Shown here piece by piece: positions 35,061 through 44,370 of a stretch of DNA of 64,000 bases; positions within the stretch are counted from its first letter, which is position 1, and each line of letters starts with the position of its first letter. The position numbers were made by a program, and so were the translations under genes. Source of the stretch: Sphingomonas citricola (GTDB lineage: Bacteria; Pseudomonadota; Alphaproteobacteria; Sphingomonadales; Sphingomonadaceae); the NCBI RefSeq assembly GCF_019429535.1, contig NZ_JAHXZM010000002.1, positions 124,001-188,000 of the forward strand, read 5' to 3'. A model generated the notes under the pieces. It was not told the DNA's origin and ran no database searches. It saw nothing but the letters and a program-made list of their open reading frames with translations.

Positions 35061-37608
35061 CCGTGCCTTCGACGCCGAAGGTACGCGGCGCATTGAAGTT
35101 GCCGTAGTCGCCCAGCACGTTGTTGATGCTGCCGCTGGTCACGTTGGTGGTCGGCGCGCCGGGCAGGCTGTTCGAGGGATCGCGGCGATAGACATATTGC
35201 TCGTCGAACAGGTTGCGCCCCCAGATCGCGACGGTCAGCTTCTGCCCGTTCGTGCCCAGCGGAATGTCGCCGAGCGCGACGCGGCCGTTGAAGATCAGCG
35301 ATGCGTCCGCCTTGGTCGCGAACTGGTCGAACGACTGCGTCGCCTGCGCGTAATTGCCGTTGAGGTGGAAGGTCAGGCGGTTGCCGTCGCCGACCGGCAC
35401 CGCGTAATCGATCGCGCCACTCGCCGCGTTGCGCGGGGTGAACACGATGTAGAATTGCTGCGGCACGGTGGTCGACGTGGTGACGCCGTTGGTGGTCACC
35501 GAGTTGACGATGTTGACCTTCGGGATGCGGGTGTAGGTATAGGCGTAGGACGCATTGAGCGTCAGCCCCTCCATCGGATTGACCGTCAGGTCGGCCTCGA
35601 CGCCGCGAATGCGCGTCGTGCCGGGCGCGTTGATCGTGACGAGGTTGTTGAAATTGCCCGTCGCGGTCACCTGGATCGAACTGATGTCGACCTGGCTGTT
35701 GTCGCGGTCCATGATGTAGCCCGCGAGGTTGAAGCGGACGCGGCGGTCGAACAGGTCGGACTTCATGCCGACTTCGTAGGAGCGCACGTCCTCGGGATTG
35801 AACGCCTGATAGTTCGACGTCCGCGAACTCGCGCCGCCCGCGCGGTAGCCGGTCGCGTATTTGGCGTAGAAGTGCAGGTCGCGCGTCGCGTCATAGGCGA
35901 CCGTCACCATCGGGTTGAAGCGGTTCCACGTCTTGTCGAGCGGCTGGTACCCGTTGCGCGCGACGATCGCGGCATTGGCCGGATTGTCGTAGTTGATGTT
36001 GCGCGAGAAGTGCAGCACGCCGCGCTTGGTATCGTGTGTGTAGCGCCCACCCGCGGTGATGTGGATCGCGTCGGTCGCGTTCCAAGTGAGCTGACCATAA
36101 GCGGCATAGCTCTTCGACCAGACCTCCGAGGCGCGGTCGATCTGGCGGCAGCCGATCTGCCAGCCCGCGGGCGCGGCGACGCTGCCGCCGCCGATGCACG
36201 GGTCGAGTGTCGTGATGACGCCGGTCGCCTGATTGTATTGCTGCGAATTGGGCGTCGCCGCGTCGTCGCTGACGTGTTCGTTGAAGTAATAAAGTCCGCC
36301 GACGAAGTCGAACGCGTCGATCGTCCCGACCGCTTGGAATTCCTGGCTGAACTGGCGCTGGCGCAGGTCGGCGATGCTGTAGCGGCTGAAATTGCACGTG
36401 GCGGCGGTGCAATTGAGCAGCGGCACGCGGTGCGCGCCACCCGAATTGTCCCACTGCGCCACGTCGACACCGCGCCATGCAGTGAGCGAGCGCAGTTCGA
36501 TATCGGGCGTCGCCTTGTACTTCAGCACGTTGGTGAAGCCGTGCGTCTGGTCGACGCTGGGCTGCTGCACCACGCCGATGTCGGCGCGGCGCATCCGCGA
36601 GGAACCGTTGACCTGGACCACCGGCAGCACGGGGCGCACCGCGCCGGTCAGCGTGGTATAGGCGGTGCCGGGCAGGACGCAATTGGGCGAGGCGGACTGC
36701 GCACCCGCGACGCAATTGTTGGGGTTGGCGTTCAGCAGCTGGCTGTAGAAGGGCGAATTCTTGTCACGCCCGTAATCATAGGCGAAATCGTTGGTCAGCC
36801 CCTGGATCGGCTGCCAGCGGATCGCGCCGCGCACGGCCTCGCGGTCGTAATAGCCGAACCCGACCTGCCCCGGCAGCGGGTTCTGCGTCACCGCGCCCTG
36901 ATATTGCTTCACCGCGTCGAGCTTGACGCTGAAATTGGCGTATTCGGGCAGGTCGAGGTGGACGTCGCCATTATAGCCGCCGAGGTTCGCGACCCCGAGG
37001 CGGACGCGCCCGCCGAACTCGCCCGACGGCGCGCGCGTGACGATGCTGAGCGCACCGCCCTCGGTGTTCCGGCCGAACAGCGTGCCCTGCGGACCTTTCA
37101 GCACCTCGATCCGCTCGACGTCGAACAAGGCGGCGTTCAACCCGTGCTGGCGGCCGAGATAGATGCCGTCGACGTAGATGCCGACACCCTGCTCGCGCGC
37201 GGGCTGGTTGGCGTCGAGCGGCACGATGCCGCGGATGCCGATCGTCAGCGCGCTCTGCCGTGCCTCGAAGGTCGCGACGCGCAGGCTCGGCACCGCGCCG
37301 TCGGCGAGATCGTACAGGCTCTGGACGTGGCGGTCCTGCAGCGCCTGCGTGTTGAGCACGTTGATCGCGACCGGGGTTGATTGCAGGTTGGTCTCACGCC
37401 GGGTCGCGGTGACGACGATATCGGCGAGGCCGCCGGCGGGAGCGGCCGCGGTGGCATCGCTCGCGGCCGGCGCCGGCGTCGTCTGATCAGCAGCCGGTGC
37501 CGATGCAGCGGTCGCGGGCGCAGCGGGCGCCGCCTGCGCCGAAACAGGCACGACCAGCGCGGCGACACCGCAGAGAAGTTGCAGCCTGGCGTGCGAAACC
37601 TGTAACAC
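35050..37608 (-). CDS. TonB-dependent receptor (FecA/FyuA-like layout)
   Basis: The product has 852 residues from the GTG at 37608, with AGGGGA at suitable spacing. It has a signal peptide ending near AQA (about 26), an Ala/Pro-rich linker, TonB-box-like ADIVVTATRRETNLQSTPVAI (from about 62) and a plug with IDGIYLGRQ-type YVDGIYLGRQHGLNAALFD and IEVLKGPQGTLFGRNTEGGAL. The barrel ends with Phe (FGVEGTVNF). This subclass is abundant in sphingomonads and imports siderophores or aromatic and other small ligands; the substrate here is unknown. It converges with the histidine kinase gene. Confidence 0.92.
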   Translation of the reverse strand: MLQVSHARLQLLCGVAALVVPVSAQAAPAAPATAASAPAADQTTPAPAASDATAAAPAGGLADIVVTATRRETNLQSTPVAINVLNTQALQDRHVQSLYDLADGAVPSLRVATFEARQSALTIGIRGIVPLDANQPAREQGVGIYVDGIYLGRQHGLNAALFDVERIEVLKGPQGTLFGRNTEGGALSIVTRAPSGEFGGRVRLGVANLGGYNGDVHLDLPEYANFSVKLDAVKQYQGAVTQNPLPGQVGFGYYDREAVRGAIRWQPIQGLTNDFAYDYGRDKNSPFYSQLLNANPNNCVAGAQSASPNCVLPGTAYTTLTGAVRPVLPVVQVNGSSRMRRADIGVVQQPSVDQTHGFTNVLKYKATPDIELRSLTAWRGVDVAQWDNSGGAHRVPLLNCTAATCNFSRYSIADLRQRQFSQEFQAVGTIDAFDFVGGLYYFNEHVSDDAATPNSQQYNQATGVITTLDPCIGGGSVAAPAGWQIGCRQIDRASEVWSKSYAAYGQLTWNATDAIHITAGGRYTHDTKRGVLHFSRNINYDNPANAAIVARNGYQPLDKTWNRFNPMVTVAYDATRDLHFYAKYATGYRAGGASSRTSNYQAFNPEDVRSYEVGMKSDLFDRRVRFNLAGYIMDRDNSQVDISSIQVTATGNFNNLVTINAPGTTRIRGVEADLTVNPMEGLTLNASYAYTYTRIPKVNIVNSVTTNGVTTSTTVPQQFYIVFTPRNAASGAIDYAVPVGDGNRLTFHLNGNYAQATQSFDQFATKADASLIFNGRVALGDIPLGTNGQKLTVAIWGRNLFDEQYVYRRDPSNSLPGAPTTNVTSGSINNVLGDYGNFNAPRTFGVEGTVNF

Positions 37609-38025
37609 GTGATGTCCCCTTACTTGGCGTTTGCCGTTGCGGGGGCGATAGAGACGATCGAATACTGTGCCGTGACAATTGGTTTACACGCGAATACTTG
37701 CGTCGCTCATTCAATTCTCATTTATCCTCGTGGCGGCGCATGGCGCCTTCGGAGCGACACGGGGCGGCGCCGGGCATGATCGCCGCTCATAGACTATTGA
37801 AATGTCAGTTTGGCGCAGGTCGCCGGGTGTCGGGCTCAAACGTCGTATCGAGGCGAACCGCGGCCTCCGGGGAATTGAATACTGGAGCGTGGATGAGCGA
37901 TGCGGGCGGCGCTGGCGATCATGCCGTATGGGTCGCTGACTGAGCCATGCCACGACGACGGACGCGAACGAGCCTTTCCCTGAAGGGAAGTGCCAACACG
38001 CGTCGATTACCAGCAAAAAGGAAAT
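37609..38025. other. Intergenic stretch upstream of TonB receptor 3
   Basis: About 417 bp without a convincing gene. The part next to the receptor (roughly 37640-37740) is noticeably richer in A+T than its surroundings and probably holds the receptor promoter on the minus strand. I found no clear Fur or other named operator. The short open frames here have no ribosome binding site or recognisable product. Confidence 0.6.
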
Positions 38026-38102
38026 TGGTCGGGGAAAGAGGATTCGAACCTCCGGCCCCTGCCTCCCGAAGGCAGTGCTCTACCAGGCTGAGCTATTCCC
38101 CG
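38026..38102 (-). tRNA. tRNA-Pro (anticodon CGG)
   Basis: On the minus strand, 77 nt fold as a tRNA. The acceptor stem CGGGGAA pairs with TTCCCCG, the D arm starts AGCTCAGCCTGG, and the anticodon stem CTGCC/GGCAG has loop TTCGGGA (anticodon CGG). The T arm is GGAGGTTCGAATCC, and the CCA end is encoded. It reads the proline codon CCG, which is common in this GC-rich DNA. Confidence 0.97.
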
Positions 38103-38233
38103 ACCATGTGCCGACCCGACGAGGTCGGGGGCAGGCGGCGGCTTATATCAGCGATTTCGGCGACCGCAAGCCGCTGTCGCTGCTATTTCGCGGTCATATC
38201 ATCGACGGCAGCCTCGCCGCGCGACGGATGGTG

Positions 38234-38884
38234 TCACAGACCCGTCGCGCTGGTGCAGTTCTTCTTCGGCGGAAACCGGCTGTCCTCATTGGGCGTGGTG
38301 AAATCCTTCGACCGCGCGCGGAACATGACCGAGCGGGTGATCGCGGGCTGGACGTTCAGCATCCCGAACGGGATGACGGTGAACAGCGGTTCGTAATTGT
38401 ACGACACTTGGACATGGAACATGACCTCGTCGAGCAGCAGCGAACGGTTGTTCGGCAGCGTGGCGACGGTGACCTTCTGCGCGCAACCGACCGCGGGGGC
38501 CGCCTGCACGTAGGCGCCGTCGAAGCGCTGCCACAGGATCGTGTTGTCGATCGTCCCGTTATTGTCCTTGTCGGTGCCCTGCACCCCGGTGATGACGACG
38601 CGGCCACGATTGCGCAGGTCGAACGGCTTCGCGGTCAGGTCGATCGCGTTGAACAGGTCGTACACCTGCTTCTCGCTGATCCCGACCTCGCCGGTGCCGC
38701 TCTGCGCGACGAGGTCGCTCGTCATCGCCGCCATGCGCTGGACCCGGTTGGTCGCCATCACGAAATTGCCGAATTCGAGCGCGGTCAGCGTCATGCCGAG
38801 GAACAACGGCAGGCCGAGCGCGAATTCGAGGAATGCGACGCCGCGGCGATCGCGCGCGAGCGAGAGGAGAGGCGCGGCGCTCAC
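38234..38884 (-). CDS. TadE/TadF-like pilus assembly protein with EF-hand-like loop
   Basis: The GTG at 38884 overlaps the upstream stop (GTGA) and gives 216 residues. The N-terminal pseudopilin-type segment RRGVAFLEFALGLPLFLGMTLTALEFGNFVMATNRV has the Glu and hydrophobic helix of TadE-like proteins. The body is predicted to be extracytoplasmic. It includes TDKDNNGTIDNTI, which fits an EF-hand-type calcium loop (DxDxxGxID). It is the last of three Tad-type genes in one run. No Tad secretion ATPase, prepilin peptidase or Flp pilin gene is nearby. Confidence 0.85.
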   Translation of the reverse strand: MSAAPLLSLARDRRGVAFLEFALGLPLFLGMTLTALEFGNFVMATNRVQRMAAMTSDLVAQSGTGEVGISEKQVYDLFNAIDLTAKPFDLRNRGRVVITGVQGTDKDNNGTIDNTILWQRFDGAYVQAAPAVGCAQKVTVATLPNNRSLLLDEVMFHVQVSYNYEPLFTVIPFGMLNVQPAITRSVMFRARSKDFTTPNEDSRFPPKKNCTSATGL

Positions 38885-39459
38885 GAATTGCGCCGCAATG
38901 CTTCGTTGCGCACGACCGTCGTCGCCGACAGCGGCTCCACCCCATTGGCGAAGCCGATCGCATTGCCGACGAACTGGAACAGCACCGCCTTGGGATAGGT
39001 GACGGTGTAGCTGACGACGTCGCCCGCATCGCCCATCGTCCCGGTCTTGGGCGTGCTCGGGTCCCATTTGCCGTTCTTGTTGCGATCGACGAACGGCTCG
39101 TTGGCGTCGTATTTGCCGTTCTTGTTGACGTCGGTGTAGATTTCCGGCGTGACCGAGGCGAAGTCGGCGAAGACCTTGGTCTCGATCGTGATCTTCTTGC
39201 CGGGCGCGGCGGGGAACAGCGACATCGCGTCGGTCACGCTCTTGCGCATGATCGTGCCGCGGTCGGCCTCGCTCGTCTCCATGCTCGCGGTCGCGGTGCG
39301 TGCCGCCTCGATCATCGCACCCTCGAGCGTCTGCCGCGCGAAGGTGAGGTGGCCGAGCTCGATCGCGCCGCAGATCAGCAGAAACAGCGCGGGCGCGAGC
39401 ATCGCGAACTCGATCACCGTCACGCCGCGCCTGCATCGCACTATCTGATGGATGCGCAT
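38881..39459 (-). CDS. TadE-like pilus assembly protein with two calcium-loop repeats
   Basis: From the ATG at 39459, sharing one base with the preceding stop (TGATG), the product has 192 residues. RRGVTVIEFAMLAPALFLLICGAIELGHLTFARQTLEGAMIEAARTA is a classic TadE N-terminus. The middle carries two EF-hand/dockerin-type loops, DVNKNGKYDANE and DRNKNGKWDPS, 15 codons apart and encoded by an exact 16-bp repeat. I infer a calcium-stabilised extracytoplasmic domain. The gene sits between the TadG-like gene and the second TadE-like gene. Confidence 0.86.
   Translation of the reverse strand: MRIHQIVRCRRGVTVIEFAMLAPALFLLICGAIELGHLTFARQTLEGAMIEAARTATASMETSEADRGTIMRKSVTDAMSLFPAAPGKKITIETKVFADFASVTPEIYTDVNKNGKYDANEPFVDRNKNGKWDPSTPKTGTMGDAGDVVSYTVTYPKAVLFQFVGNAIGFANGVEPLSATTVVRNEALRRNS
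39067..39127 (-). repeat. Duplicated 16-bp unit encoding the calcium-loop cores
   Basis: TTTGCCGTTCTTGTTG (plus-strand reading) occurs at 39067-39082 and 39112-39127, 45 bp apart and in frame. It encodes the NKNGK core of both EF-hand-like loops. Confidence 0.9.
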
Positions 39460-41372
39460 CACTTGACCAGATGCAGGTCGACGAGTTCGGACGCGATGTC
39501 GTCGAACGCAGCCTTGAGCGTCGCCGCGTCGGACGTGCGGTACACGTGGCCGGGGGCGCATTGCTCGAACATGTTGAGCGTCGCCTTGTCGGTGGTGGTC
39601 AGCGCGACGATGTAGACCTTGGGCGGATTCTTCTCGGCCTGAAGCGACGCGCACGTCTTGGAAAAGCGCAGTTCGGACTGCTTCGTCAGGTCGCCGACGT
39701 TCTTCGAGATCGGTGCGTCGCCGTAATTGCCGTAGAAGGTCCAGGTGCGGTTCGCATAGCCGTTCGGCGCGGTGCCGAGTGCGGTCTCGCCGTCGGTCAT
39801 GAAGACGAGCGCTCGCTTCGCATCCTCGTTCACCGGGTTGGTACGCTTGAACACGTCGTCGCGCACCAGCAGGCGGTATCCCCACAACAACCCGGCGTGG
39901 TGCAACGTGCCGTTGGCGGGATAGATCGCGGCGTTCTTGTTCTGGACGACGTTCAGCCAGTAGCTCTTGCTGCGGCCGTAGGTGACGGGTTCGGCCTCTT
40001 CCGGGCACTGCCAGTTGGGCGAGGGGACGTCGGTCTTGTTGGCGCCGCCGTTGTTGGTCGAGCCGCCCTGCGGGTTGACGCGGTAGACCGCCGCGTCCTT
40101 CCAGTCGGCCTGGAAGCGCGGGATGCGATCGTAATTGACCCGGAACGCGGTGCCCGAATTGGTGTCGAAATCCCAATCCATCGTGTCGGGGTCGAAGTAG
40201 CTGCCGTTCGGCTGCGTGATGACGTCGTCGCCGACACCAGCCGCGCCGTTGTTGAGCCCTAGATAATATTGGTAGAACCAGCGGCGATACGGGTTGGAGG
40301 CGAACCGGTCACCATAGGCGTCGTAGTTGAGCATGGTATCGGCAAATTGTGGATGCAGCTTGTACAGGTTGAAGTCGGCTTCCCCGCTCGAATATTTGTA
40401 ATATTCGCTGTTCGGGTCCGCGGCACTGTCGTTGCCGGGGCGGCCCTTGCCGGGCTTGTTGGTCGGCTTGTCCGCCTTGAATTTCTCTTTCGGCGTGTAG
40501 AACGGCGGGATGAAATAGGGCTCGAGCTTGGGGTGCGCGCCTTCGCCCGGTAGCGAGCGGTCGATGTCCCACGCGCCCGGATCGCGATAGGTCAGCGTGC
40601 TGTTCAGGTCGGGCACGGTCGCGTCGTCGAAGACGCAGCCCTTCCAGGCGAGCGGCTGCGTCGGCCAGCCGCCGCCGAACTGCGTCGCGAGCAGGTCGTT
40701 GAAGCCGAACCGCTGCTCGACCATCGACGACGGCAGCAATTTCCCGACGTTCGCGGTGATGTCGTACATGACGAACCCGAGCGCCAGGTCCTCGCGATTG
40801 TCGGCGCCCTGGTACAGGATGTCGAGGAAGCTGCGCGACGCGTCCTTGAGCGCGGTGATGCGGGTCTTCGACGCGCTGCCCTTGCTCGCCGGCAGATCGG
40901 CCTTGAGCGATCCGGTGTTGTCGAGCACCATCATGATCTCGAGCGGGTGCGGCTGGATTTCCGCCACCGCGACGGCGGAGATCGCCTGCTGCTGGATGCC
41001 GAAGGTCCGCATGAACGTCATGGGGATGTTGACCGTGGCGGTGACGCTGGTCTGGTTGCGCTTGTTGACCGTGCTGAATTTCGGGGTCAGCACCAAGCCG
41101 CTCGAATCGAGCGTGTTGAGCGGGAAGTTGCCATAGAAATAGGCGTTGACCTGCGCGCCGCGCGAGGTCGGGCCGTCGTCGGTCACGGCGAAGGCGCGTG
41201 CGCCAGCGAGCGCCGCCGCGTCGACCCCGGCCTGCAGCGCGGACTTGGCGACGTAGACGCGCCCCATGTCGATCGCCGAGCCGAGCGCCGCCAGTGCGGG
41301 CAGAAGCCCCAAGGCCAGCATTGGCAATGCCGCGCCACGGCGGTGGCGCCCGATGCTACGTAGTTTGCGCAC
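39459..41372 (-). CDS. TadG-like pilus assembly protein with vWA domain
   Basis: The 637-residue protein opens with the TadG N-terminus RRGAALPMLALGLLPALAALGSAIDMGRVYVAKSALQAGVDAAALAGARA (one membrane helix, then a helical pilin-like region). A von Willebrand A domain follows, with the metal-site motif MMVLDNTGSL (about 150) and later VFMTDGETALG. Such proteins are inner-membrane anchored with a large periplasmic or surface domain, and help assembly or adhesion of Flp/Tad pili. It is first in a three-gene run. The rest of the Tad machinery must be elsewhere in the genome if the system is functional. Confidence 0.88.
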   Translation of the reverse strand: MRKLRSIGRHRRGAALPMLALGLLPALAALGSAIDMGRVYVAKSALQAGVDAAALAGARAFAVTDDGPTSRGAQVNAYFYGNFPLNTLDSSGLVLTPKFSTVNKRNQTSVTATVNIPMTFMRTFGIQQQAISAVAVAEIQPHPLEIMMVLDNTGSLKADLPASKGSASKTRITALKDASRSFLDILYQGADNREDLALGFVMYDITANVGKLLPSSMVEQRFGFNDLLATQFGGGWPTQPLAWKGCVFDDATVPDLNSTLTYRDPGAWDIDRSLPGEGAHPKLEPYFIPPFYTPKEKFKADKPTNKPGKGRPGNDSAADPNSEYYKYSSGEADFNLYKLHPQFADTMLNYDAYGDRFASNPYRRWFYQYYLGLNNGAAGVGDDVITQPNGSYFDPDTMDWDFDTNSGTAFRVNYDRIPRFQADWKDAAVYRVNPQGGSTNNGGANKTDVPSPNWQCPEEAEPVTYGRSKSYWLNVVQNKNAAIYPANGTLHHAGLLWGYRLLVRDDVFKRTNPVNEDAKRALVFMTDGETALGTAPNGYANRTWTFYGNYGDAPISKNVGDLTKQSELRFSKTCASLQAEKNPPKVYIVALTTTDKATLNMFEQCAPGHVYRTSDAATLKAAFDDIASELVDLHLVK

Positions 41373-41497
41373 GTGACTATCCCCTTTGGAGGGGTGTCAT
41401 GTCAGCCGAGCGTGAAAAGCTGATTAAGAATGGCAAACGTTCTGCCATAATGCGTAAACATCGCGCGGTGCGACGTAACCCGATGTCATGCGGTGCG

Positions 41498-41881
41498 TCA
41501 GTCGGGTACGTTTACGCTCGCTTTCGCGGTAGGGCGTGTCGACGCCTTGGGCAGGTCCACCGGGCGATCCGCGAGCTGCGACGCCGCCGCCTTCGATTCC
41601 AGTGCCTCGACCCGCTTGGTCAGCAGATCGAGGTCGAGCTTCTCGGGCGTCGCCTCGAGTTCACCGATCCGCCGCTCGAGGTTGTCGAGGCGCTTCGTCA
41701 GCGTTTCACGGTTCACCCGGTCCTCGACCCCCGCGATCTCGTTGCGCATCGCCGCGACGCTCGCGCCATTGGGGTTGGCGGGCACGTCCTGCGACGTCGC
41801 CGGCGATCGCTCGCATCCCGCGAGCAGGCAGGCGACGGATAAGAAAATTGCGTACCGCACCGGTCGATCCACTCCTGTCAT
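41498..41881 (-). CDS. Small coiled-coil lipoprotein of unknown function
   Basis: The frame from ATG 41881 encodes 127 residues; a GTG at 41860, about 11 nt after AGGAG, would give a shorter leader. The signal FLSVACLLAGC has a lipobox. The mature part is a heptad-rich helix (about 50-100, RVNRETLTKRLDNLERRIGELEATPEKLDLDLLTKRVEALESK), so a trimeric or dimeric coiled coil is likely. I do not recognise the family. It follows the tadG promoter region, 125 bp away on the same strand. Confidence 0.72.
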   Translation of the reverse strand: MTGVDRPVRYAIFLSVACLLAGCERSPATSQDVPANPNGASVAAMRNEIAGVEDRVNRETLTKRLDNLERRIGELEATPEKLDLDLLTKRVEALESKAAASQLADRPVDLPKASTRPTAKASVNVPD

Positions 41882-42133
41882 CAAGCGCGTCCGAGCGGGA
41901 CGCGGGGACCCCGCCATGTCGCGGCGCACCCGGACGGGCAATAGCGGTGGTGCGCGACGTCGTCATCCCGCCGACCGCTCATCGCTGCGCGACCGGCAAC
42001 CCGTTCGCATCGATCTTGAGGGGGCGTGGCACGACCCGCGCGGGATCAAGTAGCGAAAAGCTCGCGGGATAACGGGCGCGGACAAGCGGCTTCGAAAGCG
42101 GCGGGGATGCCGCACCGCCCGGCGAAAGGCGAC

Positions 42134-43486
42134 CTAGCCCACGTCGCTCGACCGCGCCCTGCCGACCCGCATCGTCGCTGCGGCGCCCGCGATCATCAGC
42201 GCGCCTGCGAGCAGGAGGACGTGTCGCGCGTCGCCGCCCAGCAGCGGGCGATAGATGAGCGGGATCGTTAGGCTTTCCACCATCATCGGGATGACGATGA
42301 ACATGTTGAAGATCCCCATGTAGACGCCGTTACGCTCTGGCGGGATCATGTCGATCAACATCACGTACGGGTTGCCCATCATGCTCGCCCAGCCGATGCC
42401 GATGCCGAGCATCGCGACGAACAGCCTGGCCTCGTGTCCGATCGCGGGAATCGCGAGCATCGCTGCGCCCGAGGCGAGCAGGCAGGCGGCGTGCGCGCGC
42501 TTCGCCCCGTACGCGCGCGCGACCGGCACCAGCGCGATCGCGGCGACGAAGGCGATCGCATTGTAGAACGCGCCGAGCTGCCCGACCGTCAGCGCGGTGT
42601 CGCGGAACGCCGCGCTCTTCGCGTCCGCGGTGCCGTGGAGCGAGCGCGCGAGCGCGAAGGTAATGAACTGCCAATAGGCGAACATCGCGTACCATTGGCA
42701 CAGCATCGCGAGGGCGAGCTGCCGCATCGGCCGCGGCATCTCGACCAGCGCGGTGCGCAGGTCGGCGAGCGCGGCGGCGAGCGTCAGCGGCTCGGCCGCC
42801 AGCCGCGCGCGTTCCCCGGCGGGCAGCGGCAGTTCGGGCACGCGCACAACCGACCACAGGATCGTGGTCAGGCTGAGCACCGCGCCGATCACGAAGGCGA
42901 TGCGCGTGATGTCGGGAATGCCGTTCGCGTCGACCGCGTCCTTGCTGAACCCGATCCAGACGAGCAGCGACGGCGCGAGATAGGACAATGTCTGCGCGAG
43001 CCCGGTGAACGCCGACTGCGTCAGGAACCCGGTCGCGCGCTGTTCGGGCGCGAGCCGGTCGCCGACATAGGCGCGGTACGGCTCCATCGTGACGTTGTTG
43101 GCGGCGTCGAGGATCCACAACAGGCTGGCGGCGACCCATAACGCCGGGCTGTACGGCATCGCGAACAGGCACAGGCTGCACAGCACTGCACCGACGAGGA
43201 AATAGGGCGTGCGCCGCCCGAGCCGCGAGGTCGTGCGATCGCTCATCGCGCCGATCAGCGGCTGGATCAGCAGGCCCGTGACGGGACCGGCGAGCCACAA
43301 CAGCGGCAGCGACGCCTCGTCGGCGCCGAGATAGCCGTAGATCGGCGCCATGTTCGCCTGCTGGAGCCCGAACGAGAATTGTAGCCCCAGAAACCCCAGG
43401 TTCATCTCGATCAGCCGGGCGAGCGACAGGCGCGGCTTGCGCGATCCGTCGATCGAGCCGGTGATGGCTTTAGCGGGCGCGTTCAT
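42134..43486 (-). CDS. suxC: MFS sucrose/maltose-type transporter (SuxC-like)
   Basis: The 450-residue protein has about 12 membrane segments. Its N-terminal region (MNLGFLGLQFSFGLQQANMAPIYGYLG) and loop SDRTTSRLGRRTPYF are typical of the SLC45/sucrose-maltose transporter group found next to TonB receptors in Xanthomonas and Caulobacter. It should import sucrose from the periplasm. Its start overlaps the fructokinase stop (ATGA), so it is the last gene of a tightly coupled set. The symbol is by analogy with the Xanthomonas sux locus. Confidence 0.87.
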   Translation of the reverse strand: MNAPAKAITGSIDGSRKPRLSLARLIEMNLGFLGLQFSFGLQQANMAPIYGYLGADEASLPLLWLAGPVTGLLIQPLIGAMSDRTTSRLGRRTPYFLVGAVLCSLCLFAMPYSPALWVAASLLWILDAANNVTMEPYRAYVGDRLAPEQRATGFLTQSAFTGLAQTLSYLAPSLLVWIGFSKDAVDANGIPDITRIAFVIGAVLSLTTILWSVVRVPELPLPAGERARLAAEPLTLAAALADLRTALVEMPRPMRQLALAMLCQWYAMFAYWQFITFALARSLHGTADAKSAAFRDTALTVGQLGAFYNAIAFVAAIALVPVARAYGAKRAHAACLLASGAAMLAIPAIGHEARLFVAMLGIGIGWASMMGNPYVMLIDMIPPERNGVYMGIFNMFIVIPMMVESLTIPLIYRPLLGGDARHVLLLAGALMIAGAAATMRVGRARSSDVG

Positions 43487-44370
43487 CGGGCCGCCCGCTG
43501 TGCGAGCGCCAGTGCACCGAGCAGCCCGGCGCGGTCGCCCAGCCCCGGCGGCACCACCAGCGCGGCGTAATCAGGCGTGCCGAAATACCCGCCCGCGAGC
43601 CGAGCGGCCTCGTCACGGACGCGCTCGATCAGCCCCGGCGTCGCCATCACGCCACCGCCGAGCACGATGCGCCGCGGCGAGAGCAGGGCCTGCTGCGTCA
43701 CGAACAGTTGCGCGAGATAGGAGGCGATGATCGCGTGGGCTTCGTGGCCGGACGGCAGATCGGAGAGCGAACACCCCCAGCGCGCCTGGATCGCGGGCCC
43801 GCTCGCCAGCCCCTCCAGGCAATCGCCGTGGAACGGGCAGATGCCTGCGAAGTCGCGGTCATCCGCGTGACGTCGCGGATAGACGTGCCCCATTTCCGGG
43901 TGGCGCGCGCCGTGTAGCGGGCGTTCCTCGACCAGTGCGCCGCCGCCGATCCCGGTGCCGACCGTGACATAAGTCGCGACATCGGCCCCGACGCACGCGC
44001 CCCACAGATGCTCGGCGAGCGCCGCGCCGTTGACGTCGGTGTCGAACCCGACCGGGCAATCGAACGCTGCGCCGAACGCGCCGGCGAGGTCGGTCCCGCT
44101 CCAGCCCGGCTTGGGCGTATCGGTGATGCGACCCCAGTCGAGCGAGCGGCGATCGAGGTCGACGGGACCGAACGAGGCGATGCCGAACGCGGTGTACGCG
44201 CCCCATTCGCGCGCGGCCTCATCGAAAAAGGCGAGCGCGGCGTCGATGGTTTCGCGCGGGCCGGTGGTCGGGACGCGATGCGTGCGCAGCACCCGGTCGT
44301 GTGCGCGCGCGACGCCCAGCACGAACTTGGTCCCGCCCGCCTCGATGCAGCCGAACAACGGTTCGCTCAT
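43483..44370 (-). CDS. ROK-family fructokinase
   Basis: The ATG at 44370 follows GGGAGG and gives 295 residues. The phosphate loop is EAGGTKFVLGV (10-20), the catalytic Asp112 lies in DTDVNGAALAE, and the zinc site uses His162 (EMGHVYPRRH), Cys178, His181 and Cys184 (CPFHGDCLEGL). This CxFHxxC pattern marks fructokinases of the ROK family. It should phosphorylate the fructose released by the upstream sucrose-cleaving enzyme. It overlaps both neighbours by 4 nt. Confidence 0.92.
   Translation of the reverse strand: MSEPLFGCIEAGGTKFVLGVARAHDRVLRTHRVPTTGPRETIDAALAFFDEAAREWGAYTAFGIASFGPVDLDRRSLDWGRITDTPKPGWSGTDLAGAFGAAFDCPVGFDTDVNGAALAEHLWGACVGADVATYVTVGTGIGGGALVEERPLHGARHPEMGHVYPRRHADDRDFAGICPFHGDCLEGLASGPAIQARWGCSLSDLPSGHEAHAIIASYLAQLFVTQQALLSPRRIVLGGGVMATPGLIERVRDEAARLAGGYFGTPDYAALVVPPGLGDRAGLLGALALAQRAAR

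Noticed and set aside
35197..37380. Plus-strand open frame of 727 codons
   Set aside because: Antisense shadow of TonB receptor 3; Val/Asp/Arg-rich product with no motif.
37640..37740. Possible iron-regulator (Fur/Irr) box upstream of TonB receptor 3
   Set aside because: The AT-richer segment has one half-site-like ATGAGAAT but no matching second half.
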